From the NCBI GenBank assembly GCA_013076295.1, contig RQOL01000531.1, forward strand, positions 682,001-746,000: a DNA stretch of 64,000 nt, written 5' to 3'. Within the stretch, counting starts at the first letter, position 1. Every line of letters starts with the position of its first letter. The position numbers were made by a program, and so were the translations under genes. Below the pieces are notes generated by a model. It was not told the origin of the DNA and searched no databases. It saw only the letters and a program-made list of their open reading frames with translations. This DNA is from Sanderia malayensis. Its lineage: Eukaryota > Cnidaria > Scyphozoa > Semaeostomeae > Pelagiidae. Shown here one piece after another: positions 1 to 11,400 of the stretch.

Positions 1-655
1 AAAGTGGGGTGGATTTCTATTGTTTTGGCCCTCGATGCGAATGGGACAGTGATCTTCAACAAAAGTGGGGTGGATTTCTATTGTTTTGGCTCTCGATGTG
101 AGTGGGACAGTGATCTTGAAAAAAAGTGGGGTGGGTTTCTATTGTTTTGGCCTTCGATGTAAGTGGGACAGTGATCGTGAAGAAAAGTGGGGTGGATTTT
201 TATTATTTTGGCTTTCGATGTGAGTGGGACAGTGATCTTCAAGAAAAGTGGGATGGATTTCTACTGTTTTGGCCTTCGGTGTAAGTGGGACAGTGATGTT
301 GAAGAAGAGTGGGGTGGATTTCTATTGTTTTGGCCTTCGATGTGAGTGGGACAGTGATCTTTAACAAAAGTGGGGTGGATTTCTACTGTTTTGGCCTTCG
401 ATGTGAGTGGAACAGCGATGTTGAAGAAATATTGGGTGGGTTTTTATTGTTTTGGCCTTCGATGTGAGTGGAACAGCGATCTTCAACAAAAGTGGGGTGG
501 ATTTCTATTGTTTTGGCTCTCGATGTGAGTGGGACAGTGATCTTGAAAAAAAGTGGGGTGGGTTTCTATTGTTTTGGCCTTCGATGTAAGTGGGACAGTG
601 ATCGTGAAGAAAAGTGGGGTGGATTTTTATTATTTTGGCCTTCGATGTGAGTGGG
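1..655. repeat. 61-bp minisatellite with higher-order structure
   Basis: About eleven head-to-tail copies of a 61-bp unit start near 1, 62, 123, 184, 245, 306, 367, 428, 489, 550 and 611. Each copy begins with a close variant of aaagtggggtggatttctat. Copies 2-4 match copies 9-11 in their private variants (tctcgatgtgag; gatgtaagtgg with gatcgtgaag; ggatttttattattttgg). This implies a second period of seven units (427 bp). Because 61 is not a multiple of three, the short open frames across it are artefacts. The array runs off the left edge, so its full size is unknown. Confidence 0.95.
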
Positions 656-1830
656 CTGGGTGGAGTTTCATCAAAAATCTTATCAGCACGGGTAAACGTT
701 GTAAAGGTATGGTCTGGTCTAAAAAACAAAAAGGGGTCAGAACACGAACACGCGACTGCGAGTAAAAATTGCAGCTATTCAACGTCGTTGGTATGGCAAC
801 AAGAATATGGCAAAAGTGCTGACACATGTACTCTGGTGAGACTTCCAAGTGCTACAACTAATATCTCGTTTCAAAAAGGAGCTTATTTCGAAGGGGCATT
901 AATTGAGAGGGGAGATTAAATTAATAGATATTTTACGGTATTGAATGTGCCGAGTATAACTCAGCTTTTGGGGGTAAAACTAGCAAGACCTATTTCTAGT
1001 TATTTTGGGGCGCAAATGAATTTTCTTCTTCGCCATATACAGACTATGGTTCAGAACAAAGCCGCATCATCCGCTCATCGTCATTGTCATTTTCAAGCTG
1101 GTTAAACCCAATTTAAGCAGGGTTAATGTCCAAAAGAAATTATTCATAATAATCAATGTTTAGTCATCAGTTTCTGGGCATAATGGTAACAATAATTTCA
1201 AAGATAGAAACAAATCCTTAGCACCAGCTCCCTTGAGGGATGAGTGTTTAGTGTCCGCTGGTCATACTGTGTGCAATAGTTAGCTCGGTCATATCATATC
1301 AACAAAGCATTCACATCATTCGACTGTTGGGTTGGGACCAACAACGAAGATTCAATTTCTCCCTCCCTCCCTCTCCTTATATATTGTTGTGTTCGGTATT
1401 CCCTTTGTTATGATTTTCAGTTCGACCATCTCGGAGTACTGCCTGGTGTACCGGCCGGAACCCGCGGGGCAAATCGGGATCACCGACCGTAAAATGTGTT
1501 TTGCCACTCAAGCAATTCGAATCAAGAACTTTTAAGAAACATTTTTACTGTGTTTCTTATAAAAAACGTGTAGTTCTAAAAGTTTCTTAACTTTCAGGCT
1601 CTCTGGTACAAGGTTTCTTATAAAAAATCTGCAAAGCATTATATTTGGCCAAGGAGTGTAAATAGTCGTTGTCTGACTGAAGGAAAAAGTGCAGCCCCCA
1701 TGCCGAGTTTTGTTTATCGTCAGGCATCACGTGGAATCAACAATCAAATCAACACCGACAAAAATTGGCCAAATAAAATATTGAAAGCAACAAGCGTGGT
1801 AACAAAAACACCAAAACTGAAGCAGAAAAC
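656..1830. other. Gap before the carboxylesterase: no gene seen
   Basis: No coding exon could be supported here on either strand. The stretch contains the presumed 5' untranslated and promoter region of the esterase at 1831. It also contains a fragment of an inverted-repeat element near 1518-1632, listed separately. A pyrimidine-rich tract (ctccctccctccctctcc) lies at about 1361-1377, followed by a TATA-like ttatatattg at about 1378. This is a possible promoter but is not established. Confidence 0.5.
1518..1632. repeat. Fragment related to the 53394-53795 inverted-repeat element
   Basis: The stretch has repeated taagaaact, gtttcttataaaaaa and cgtgta motifs. These are the same words found at the ends and interior of the 402-bp element at 53394-53795. 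No complete pair of termini is visible, so this looks like a decayed or partial copy. Shorter related pieces occur near 12310-12360 and 12590. Confidence 0.55.
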
Positions 1831-3666
1831 ATGGACGATAAGGGTCCAGTGCTTGGTGGATATGAAGAAAGCAAAGACAACAAGAAAGCAATCGCAAGCA
1901 GTCATTGCGGTAGAAGAAGCCGAATAGCTTTTGTATCTTTGGCAATCATTCTTATCGTAGCTGGTATTTGTTGTGCAGTGTACTTTGCAGTGATGAAAAA
2001 AGACAAGGCCAATGCAGAAACTATTGTTGTTAAAACTGACTGTGGATTTGTGCAAGGAATAAAGCAGTCTGGACGATTAGGCCCAACATCACAAACACAA
2101 ACATCGACTGATGGGAATGGAGATGTTTACATTTTTAAAGGAATACCTTACGGTAGGCCTCCAGTTCACAGTCTAAGATGGCAGCCTCCGCAGGGCTTGA
2201 AAGCAAGTAACTCGTGCTGGGCCGGTGTCTACAAAGCACAGAAATATGGAAGTCAGTGCGTACAACCTGATTTGGTAACTCTGACAAAACACACGGGGAG
2301 CGAAAACTGTTTGTATTTGAACATATGGAGCCCCCGTATCGGTGATACAAAAACAACAGCAAAACTACCTGTACTTGTGTGGATACACGGGGGTAACCTT
2401 GTCGCAGGCTCTGGGGAGGTTCCCGATGGAGCGGAGTTCGTTCGTAGCATGGGTGTAATCTTGGTTGGTATCAACTATCGACTAAATGCATTTGGATTCA
2501 TGACGTTGGATGTATTATCAGCAAACTCCAAGACAAAAACATCTGGTAACTATGGTTTCATGGACCAAATACTCGCTCTGAAATGGGTCAAGGTGAATAT
2601 TGTGGCCTTTGGCGGTGACCCCGAAGCGGTCACTATTATCGGACAAAGTTCTGGTGCGACTTCCATATTCGGGCTCTTAGCCTCGAAAGCGGCGAGTGGC
2701 CTATTCAAACGAGTCATCGCGATGAGTGGATCGCCTGTGTTTGAAGCGACGGCCAAGCAAGCTTCAATGGACAATGAAGTATTCTTAAAGAACACCAAAT
2801 GTAATATGACCAATGGGCATCAAATTAATCACAATGACACACTCAAATGTCTTTACGGTCTTAATCAAACACAGATACTTCATTCCATTCCATGGTTCGT
2901 GTATCCTTCCTGGGCAATGTTTAGCAACATGGATCTGATAACAAAAGATCAGTTTGTAGGGGCACTATGTGTCGTGGATGGTGATGTAATTTTTGCACCC
3001 CCAGGCCAACTTCATACCCTTCCTCCCTTGTCGCACAATGTTTCGGTGTTGCTCGGATCAACAGCCCAAGAGATTGATTTTCTGCCTTTACACAATTTCA
3101 AAAACAGTCCTTGGTCTGAATTTACGAAATTCGTCAACCAGCGACTGAGTCCATTTTCTAACAAGCTTCCAAACGAATCTTTGACATCATACAACAAGAT
3201 ACTCAAACCCAGCACTGCTGCACAACTCTATTATGCAACAATGGCCTCAGATATACGCGTTACGTGTCCTTCAGCCGAATTGGCTCGTAACTTCTCAAAA
3301 GTGCAAAATTTCGATGTTTACCGGTACGTTGTTACCAACCGACCAAGCCACGCCCCTGTTTGGTACCAAAATCACACTTCGAAATATTCAACGCACTTAT
3401 GGGATTTGGGTGCTCTTTTTGGGTTCACGGAATATCCCATTAATTACAAACCGAAGCAAAAAGATTTACAATTTATGAAGAACTTGCGAAACGAGTTCCT
3501 GCACTTCATAAAAACTGGCAAGCCTAATAATGCAAAGTGGAGGAAATATCCAGAGAATATTGGCATATTTGGTGATGCAGGTGTTAGTGCTGAAAAATTT
3601 TACAACGAAGAACAATGCGAGATTTGGAACAAATACAACTTGTTTCAATATGGCTGGAAAAACTGA
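1831..3666 (+). CDS. Membrane-anchored type-B carboxylesterase/cholinesterase-like protein
   Basis: This is a single uninterrupted exon of 611 aa. Residues 1-30 are charged and probably cytosolic, and residues about 32-54 form one hydrophobic helix. That gives a type II signal-anchor topology with the esterase domain outside the cell. Alpha/beta-hydrolase landmarks are present: FKGIPYGRPP near 114, SENCLYLNIWSP, the oxyanion region VWIHGG, and the nucleophile elbow GQSSG with Ser273. The acid is Glu414 in STAQEID and the histidine His522 in STHLWDLGALFG. The Ser-Glu-His triad is therefore intact and hydrolysis of carboxylic esters is expected. Family members also include acetylcholinesterase and catalytically dead neuroligins, so the substrate cannot be named. 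Several N-x-S/T sites suit an extracellular domain. The lack of introns is odd beside its intron-rich neighbours. The ATG at 1831 starts the hydrophilic tail and precedes the anchor. Confidence 0.92.
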   Translation: MDDKGPVLGGYEESKDNKKAIASSHCGRRSRIAFVSLAIILIVAGICCAVYFAVMKKDKANAETIVVKTDCGFVQGIKQSGRLGPTSQTQTSTDGNGDVYIFKGIPYGRPPVHSLRWQPPQGLKASNSCWAGVYKAQKYGSQCVQPDLVTLTKHTGSENCLYLNIWSPRIGDTKTTAKLPVLVWIHGGNLVAGSGEVPDGAEFVRSMGVILVGINYRLNAFGFMTLDVLSANSKTKTSGNYGFMDQILALKWVKVNIVAFGGDPEAVTIIGQSSGATSIFGLLASKAASGLFKRVIAMSGSPVFEATAKQASMDNEVFLKNTKCNMTNGHQINHNDTLKCLYGLNQTQILHSIPWFVYPSWAMFSNMDLITKDQFVGALCVVDGDVIFAPPGQLHTLPPLSHNVSVLLGSTAQEIDFLPLHNFKNSPWSEFTKFVNQRLSPFSNKLPNESLTSYNKILKPSTAAQLYYATMASDIRVTCPSAELARNFSKVQNFDVYRYVVTNRPSHAPVWYQNHTSKYSTHLWDLGALFGFTEYPINYKPKQKDLQFMKNLRNEFLHFIKTGKPNNAKWRKYPENIGIFGDAGVSAEKFYNEEQCEIWNKYNLFQYGWKN

Positions 3667-3743
3667 AAAACTTTGTTTCAATGAATGGTTCTCCCATGGA
3701 CATTAGGTTTATTCTTATCGCGCTTAAAGTTTGAGGCTGAGGA

Positions 3744-3749
3744 AATAAA
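3744..3749 (+). terminator. Poly(A) signal of the esterase gene
   Basis: A canonical AATAAA lies 78 bp after the esterase stop codon, in an AT-rich stretch. The cleavage site itself cannot be seen. Confidence 0.6.
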
Positions 3750-5437
3750 TTAAAATACCACGCACATAGGCCCTAGGCCCATATAAGATAGCTTGGGGAT
3801 TTATAGGTCGAATTTAATTACTCGTTGATTACTCTTTTTAATATAATGAAGAAACACAATTTAATAATGAATAGAAATATTATTATAATTTATGTGAAAG
3901 ATATGTCCACACAAATAACAAAACAACAATGAATAATAATGAAAGATAAATGGAATTGTACATGGAGTCTTTATTTGATTGGAATCTTAACTTCCAGCAA
4001 CACGATAGCCAGCCATGTTACAATACTAATTGCCCAAAAAGGGAGCAAACAACCAAAACAAATGAGACAACGAGACAACGCAAGATGCAGAGAGAAGGCT
4101 TCATGTAAATGCAAAACAAACAATTTCTCTTGCAACAGAAAACAACATGCAACAAGCGAAAACAAAATAACAGTCCAGTATTGATACATCTTATGGGTCG
4201 TATATATGTGTTTGTGTTGTGCACTGGCCAACACGCACGAGAGCATAGGGTAAACAAGAAAGCTATGGCCAAAAGTAACAAATTTCTTTCTTTTTCACCG
4301 AACTCATTAAGTCTATTACTGTCGTTATATTTCGTTACTATGTTAATAAATACTTTTTCAGTACTGCTGTTAAATTCTTTCAAAACATTTGTCTTTCTAC
4401 TTCTTTGCTAGTGTTCAGCTTTATCTTATAATTGCCTCGCTGTTTTTCACATCAAATTCTTCTTCATTTGTTCACTTCTCTACTATTTATAAGTTTCCTT
4501 TATATTCAATTACCTCACCATTTCACACTTTGTCCCATCCTTTTATCAATTGATATTCAAATTTCCTTGCACTTACTCTCTGAAAGTATTAATATATATA
4601 ACCTATTTCCTCATTCTTTCGAAGCTATTAACTCCGTTTTGTCTCTGTCGTTCGGGACCCCAAATGGTAAAATTACATAAACAAGACAGGTGATGACTAT
4701 GATGATGACGACGAGACATTAAGAATAAAACATAAATTATCTCAAAAAGGTAGATATCATATAAAATGGAAAAATTTGTAGCTTGGAATACAAAACAAGA
4801 TTTGTTTACTTAAAGCAGGGAACAACGCGTTAAAATCCCGATCCCTTGAACAGCTTCACAATACACTTTATGCGTAAATCGCTGAATGGGCAAGTCTTAA
4901 AACTACTTATCAAAAAGCACCAGTGTGTCCACGGGGCATGAAAAAACTGAACAAAACAAATGTGTATAAAATGCATTTACTGCATAAACACGATTAAAAA
5001 TATAGAAATATTAAACTACAAATGGTGTTTACATACCATACTGTCCGATTCTTCTATTCCATGGTCACAACGGAATGGCTATTCTCTTTCCGATTAATCA
5101 GCCTAAATAAGAAAAAATACGGAACGTTGATCTTATATAACGTGGAACGCAAAATTATAAAATCGAACGTGGTTTCAGAGATGTCTACCGGAGCTGAGCT
5201 GTAAATAAAAGTTGCAGCATTCAGCAAACATAAATTTGTGGAAAAACCACAACCTCTGTTTGACAGTTGCCCCAGGGACACTGTCAAACAGAGCAAGTCT
5301 CACCAAGTGAAAAAACCCCAAAACGAATAGCAGAGCAAAAACAGACAAAGGAAAGCTAAGCAGGGTGAGGAAAAGCGAAAATGAGTAACGCGAAAGAAAG
5401 AACATTTGAAAGTGGAAACAGAAATATCATACCCATT
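3750..5437. other. Convergent intergenic region: no gene seen
   Basis: This AT-rich spacer lies between the plus-strand esterase and the minus-strand Tudor gene, so both 3' ends point into it. The open frames here are short, lack domain-like sequence, and overlap on both strands. The only notable structure is the perfect hairpin at 5254-5293. Confidence 0.6.
5254..5293. repeat. 14-bp perfect hairpin downstream of the Tudor gene
   Basis: ctctgtttgacagt (5254-5267) and its exact reverse complement (5280-5293) flank a 12-nt loop. The hairpin lies about 145 bp beyond the Tudor stop codon. It could sit in that gene's 3' UTR, be a remnant of a small inverted-repeat element, or be neutral. Confidence 0.85.
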
Positions 5438-8400
5438 TCAGGATACAAAGCCATGTTTGACCAGATCATCAATTATGAACTGCGTACTATCTTCGGGATC
5501 GTGTATACTGAGCATCAAAGCACCAGATCTCTCTCCGCGCACAACGCCTTTCAATGCGCCATCAGCAAGCTCAAACTTGTGAGCGAGGTAACTTACAGCA
5601 TCATCCGTCCATCGCAGCTTTCCCAAGCCTCCAGCGTTGAACATGAAGCATCTGACGGCATGGAATGGCCGGTTGTAGTCTTCATCCGTAAGACATTTCA
5701 AGCTAGATTGATTTGCCACGCCATAACTCCCTCTATCGACCAGTCTCACTGAAACTTTCTTTGAATGTAATACCTTCTCGATGAGAACACGACAGTAACT
5801 TCCTCCGATGAGAGTAGCACAAAGCATACCTTCACTTATGTCAGTCAGGGCCTTTGCATTTGCGTACGTAGCAATTGGCAGCTTGTCGTTTCCTTGGTTC
5901 TTTTTGTCAACAATATAAAAACACGCAAGGCTTTTCAAATGACTCACTGAAAATTCAATGTTGGCACCCGAGTAGTACTCTTTGGGAATTTTCTCCTGCG
6001 CAAGCTTCGATTGTTGTTTTGAAAACTGCTCCGTTCTGCCACTAGTGTTGATTCTTTTCATCCCATCTCTAGTGCCACCTCCTCTAGCACCTCCAAAACT
6101 CTCCCTGCCTCTGAAAGCGGCATTACCGTAGCTGTTCGTCTGCTGCACATCACGCGTGGATTGTTGGTGCATCGGATGAGACATGCCGTTGCCGGCTGCT
6201 CCATGCATACGTCCACTGCCATGATTCATAAATTTGCTAGATTGATTAGTGGCTACTTGCTTTGGCGATTTACCAAACCCTCCATTCTCACTCACTGACT
6301 CCTCCGACTGTTGATCATGCTGCTTGAATCCGCTTCTTTGTTGCACTCTTTCGCTTGCCACAGGGTTTCTCTTTGCTTCTTCATTCACAACAGATATCTT
6401 CTCTTCAGCAACCTTTACATTTTGAGTACTCCTGTTTATTTCAGCAGCATTGCTAACGACCTTGCTCTCTATTTCCTCTTTAACTTCCGATTTTTTCAAC
6501 TCCTTCTCGACAACTGGTTTTACCATCTCTCTTCTCGCCACCTCATGCTCATTAGAGACATGACGATCACGTGGTTTTTCATCAACCAATACAGAACTGT
6601 CTTTCACATCAGCAACATCAACTTTAACCACACCATCTGACGCCTTCTTAGCAGCCTCGGGCCTAGAAATTCCGGCGTTGATAATTGTCATTGCAACATC
6701 GCATTCATCATCTTCACACACTGCGCTACAAACAGCTAAACCATTGCGCACATCAACAACTTTCAACATCAATATCTTCTCATTGATAAGTCCGGAGAAG
6801 AACTTTTTCGCAGTATCCGACCACAATTTACCATCTGCCACAGGTTCAACGCCATGTAGTTTCACTCTGACAGCTTGCGCAGGCAAAGATTTGACCTCAT
6901 CGGGCATTACCATGATTGACGTCATCGGAATCACAGATTCATTTCCATAATCGCAGAAGAAGACGAGGCATTCGTCTGTGCCAGTTGAAATGACTTCAGC
7001 TCTGTACCAATCGCCGTCAGTGTACAATGCACAACAAGAATCACCAGGTGATGGATTTTTAAGCTGAGAAAGCGTCGTCCCATGCAAATGTTCGCTGTAT
7101 TCCATCAGTTTTTCAATCGCTTCTCTATGCACAATGTTCACGTAAAATGAACCCGGGTCTTCAACATGAACAACTGCTACTCTCAGTTCTTCATTCACGT
7201 TTACTTTTCTTCGACTCAATGAAAACCTCTCAACTGGCTTAGCTTTTGCTTCAACTGCCTTAATTTCGGCGTCTTCGACCACATCATCTGACACCTTCCT
7301 CGCAGCCTCAGGCCTAGCAACTCCGGCTTTGATAATTTTCATCGCAACATCGCATTCATCATCTTCACACACTGCGCTACAAACAGCTAAACCATTGCGC
7401 ACATCAACAACTTTCAACATCAATATCTTCTCATTGATAAGTCCGGAGAAGAACTTTTTCGCAGTATCCGACCACAATTTACCATCTGCCACAGGTTCGA
7501 CGCCATGTAGTTTCACTCTTAAAGCTTGCGCAGGCAAGGTTTTCACCTCATCGGGCATTACCATGATTGACGTCATCGGAATCATTGATTCATTTCCATA
7601 ATCACTGAAGAAGACGAGGCATTCGTTTGTACCAGTTGATATGACTTCAGCTCTGTACCAATCGCCGTCAGTGTACAATGCACAACAAGAATCACCAGGT
7701 GATGGATTTCTAAGCTGAGAAAGCGTCGTCCCATGCAAATGTTCGCTGTATTCCATCAGTCTTTCAATCGCTTCTCTTTCCACAATGTTCACGTAAAATG
7801 AACCCGGGTCTTCAACGTGAACGACTGCTACTCTCAGCTCTTCATTCACGTTTACTTTTCTTCGACTCAATGAAAACCTCTCAACTGGCTTAGCTTTTGC
7901 TTCAACTGCCTTAATTTCAGCAACGATATTTTCTGCTTTGACTTCAACAGCAGTTATTGATTTCTGCTGCACATTTTCTTGTTGTTTACTTTGTTGATAA
8001 TGTTTCTCATCGATATTTTGCTCTTGGGAAATCTGCTGTTGTTTAGTTTGTTGCTGCTCATTTTCCTGCATCAGGGCAGTTTCTACAACAGCATATCCAT
8101 GTTTAATCAACAATTCATCAGCACAACAATCGTCACTCTCAAAATAAACTTGCAGCTGACAAACGCCATCAACCATACCCTTCTTATACACATCGCAAGG
8201 CGCTTGGATGGCTTTTTCCTTGAATAACTTCACAGCTTCTGTTGTCCAATGCCCATCTGTGCTTGAAGAACGGACGCCAGCCAATGAAAACAGTCTTGCT
8301 TGCTTCGGCAAAGACTTGAACTCGTCGCTCATCGGTCTCAAGAAACACGTATCTATATCTGCACAATTGCCATAATCAAAATATGATACTTTCACAGTTC

Positions 8401-11400
8401 CATCTTCGTTCGCAGCCAAAATGGACGCACGATACCACATCTTATCTTCGTGAAAGAAAGCCACACAAGCTTCGCCTTGCTTGGGTCGGAAATTAGCATT
8501 ATTAGACGTCAACTCTTGAAGTCGCTCACTAATATTTGCCAATTCCGCCAAGTTTGATAAATCAGCAGTGGCAATTTGGGCGTAGAAAAGCGACGGCGAC
8601 TTGACATCAGTCACAATGATTTTGAAATCAAGTTCTTCCGGCAATGGCTGAGATGGCATATCAATGCTAACTTGGTCTTCAATCTCTGCAGATGTGCTAT
8701 CTTCTGGAATAGCTTCAGCTGATGCAAAGCTTTCAGGCCTAGTGATCTTGTCCTGACTTTCGGTGGTATGAGCAGTAGCCATCAGATCTTTATACATTGA
8801 CAGCAAGGAATTGTTGACACTTGTTTTCCCATCCTCACCTGTAACTACCAACTGATAAGAACCATCTGAGCACGATTTTACCTCAGCGGAAAGAAACTTT
8901 TCCAAAACAAGCTCTTTTAAATGCTCACTCAACGACGCCATGATATTCGAATCCATGTCTTTTGGCATGTCGTAAAGCGTAAAATTTCTACATTGCATGG
9001 GCAGATCGAGTGCAAAACTTGGCATTGGCTTTAAATCTGAGATACTGCATGTCTCTTTATTGCCATAATCGATAAAGTAGACTTCTGCTTTGCCGGATGA
9101 TGATAAACGCTTTGTCACTTGCGCTCTACTCATATCGCCATTGTAGTCAACTACAACAAGCATTCCTTCCTCGCAGTCTTCGCTTCGCAAGCCGTCTCTA
9201 CTCTCGAGCATGTATTCTGCAAGTTTTTCCGTCATTGCAAGCAGTGCCGTGGTCTCTGTTTCCGATACAGCTTGTCCTTTCATCACAAGACCATCAACAA
9301 CGTATACCACCAACTTAATAATCGAATCCAGTGGATTTTGTGGCTTCATATCGCAGGCACGAGGAAATCCATCACCATTGACATCCACGTTATTGACTGC
9401 AATCAGTAAAGAATCTTCATCAATGTCATATTCAGAATTTTTCTTCGTAGATGCTTCCACACTTCCGTTGCTTGTGACTGGTGACTTTGTTGCAGAACTT
9501 GCAACAACCAGCAAACAGGTCTTCTGGTGCTTGGCCCAGTCAACGCGTTGACATTCTCTGCTGCAATAGCATTTCTTACATCTTGCGCATTGCTTTTCTC
9601 CAGCCTTGCCACAGCAAATGCACAGTCGTGGACCTGCATATAATTGAGATTGTTATGACAAAATACACGCATTTAAGCATAGGCTGTATTTTATATCATA
9701 AAATCGAGTAACTAATTGTGCATTTGCTGTGACAAGAAGCAGACAGTGTGCAAGATGTACGGAATTATATTGCAGCAGTAAATGCCAAGGCGTTGACTGG
9801 CCCAGGCAAAAACAAGCTGCCCCCTCCTAAAGTTATCAACAAAGCAAATGCGCATTGAAAAGACAAAAATCATAACAAATTCTAATCTTACTCTTATTAG
9901 CAGCAGTTGATTGCTTTGTCTCAGGAACTTCCCCATTTGTATTTGCCCTGAAAAGAGACAAAACAATAAATGCCAGTCTTTGCATAATATATTACATAAG
10001 AATAAAAATACAAAGAAAAATTCAAAAATGCAGAACAAGTTCAAGATCTAAGTTGGCCTCAATCTAAAAATCACAGAAAACGGAAATTTTATTATAATCT
10101 GCAAGTCACCATCTAATGAATAGAAATCTCAATCACAGGTCATCATACTTACAATTTTTTGTCAATGGCAGTGTCTCTCATGGTAGTGTCTCTCATGGCA
10201 GTGTCTCTCGTGGCAGTGTCACTGATGGCAATGTCACTTGTGGCAGTATCACTGGCGTCAGCGTCTTTGCAAAGTTTCAAATAAAATTCTTCGTCCTCTC
10301 TTTGACGCTCCCTTCGCCTCTCTCTTTCTTCAGAAGAAAGACCCAACTTGACAACAAGCTTTTTTGATGTCCCAAATGAATAATTATTAAATTGTCTTAT
10401 AATGGTTTCTGCGTCCTTTCCACAACTCACAGTTGCAAAACTACAACAAAAACAAAAAATTATAATCACAATTAATAATAAATAAAGCTAATGTTACAAT
10501 AGAAACTGTGGGTAAACACAATGAATAATAATAATATTAATAAATAATAAATAACATAATTAATAATAAATAATAATTAAACATTCACGACTTAAATCAT
10601 ACAGAAGACAACTATATGATCATTTGATTAAACATGTTAATGGTTGGCTGAAATATGAGCTCATTTCAAGTGTGAGTATATGTGACAACACAAGGTTAAT
10701 AAGATAAATATCTCATGTAGAAGAGCATTGGAAGATATTTGAAGCATTTCAAGTCTAGTTCCCATTTGTTGGAAGCAGAGAAGTTGGTGACAATGTTTCT
10801 TACACAACTTATGACAAGTGTAAATGCTGTACAGTAGAGTCACTGACTGTCTCATCAAATAAAAAGTTCTATTTCAAGCAGAATAGCCACTGACTTCCCT
10901 GCTTCATACACAAATTACAGTAAATGGTAACAAGGCATTAACATACCCAAATGTTGTTCCACTACCAGGATCTTTTGGCTGACAAATTCTCAGAGATTTA
11001 ACAGGAGCAGCTTGGCACAGAAAATACTTCAGTCCCTCCTAAAAAGTTTAATGGAAATAAAAAAAGTTATACAAAAAACGAACCTTCGTAGAAAGATATG
11101 CCTGTACATGCTTTCTGTGTTTATAAGTTCGCTTAAACAATTGCTATGATCTATCAATAATAACTAAGGATTAAAAAAAGCAAGAGATTTTTAATTTTTT
11201 TGAAAATTCCATACCCTGGTTAGAGAAAGGGGAATATTTCCAAGGTAAAGATTCTTCTCTCCTCTGGTAGGTGAACAATTTTCCAATGGAACAGAAGGGC
11301 TGAAAAACAAATAAATTTATTTAGTTAAATATGATAAGGTATTAACTTCATGAATCTTCTTCCCCAACCACAAACCTATACCAAAGAGAAATTCCACAGG

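Noticed and set aside
1..655. CRISPR-like regular repeats
   Set aside because: Units are contiguous and diverged, with no unique spacers, and the context is eukaryotic. It is a minisatellite.
6678..7601. Two similar plus-strand ORFs of 90 codons
   Set aside because: They are antisense to the duplicated Tudor module and similar only because the module is duplicated.
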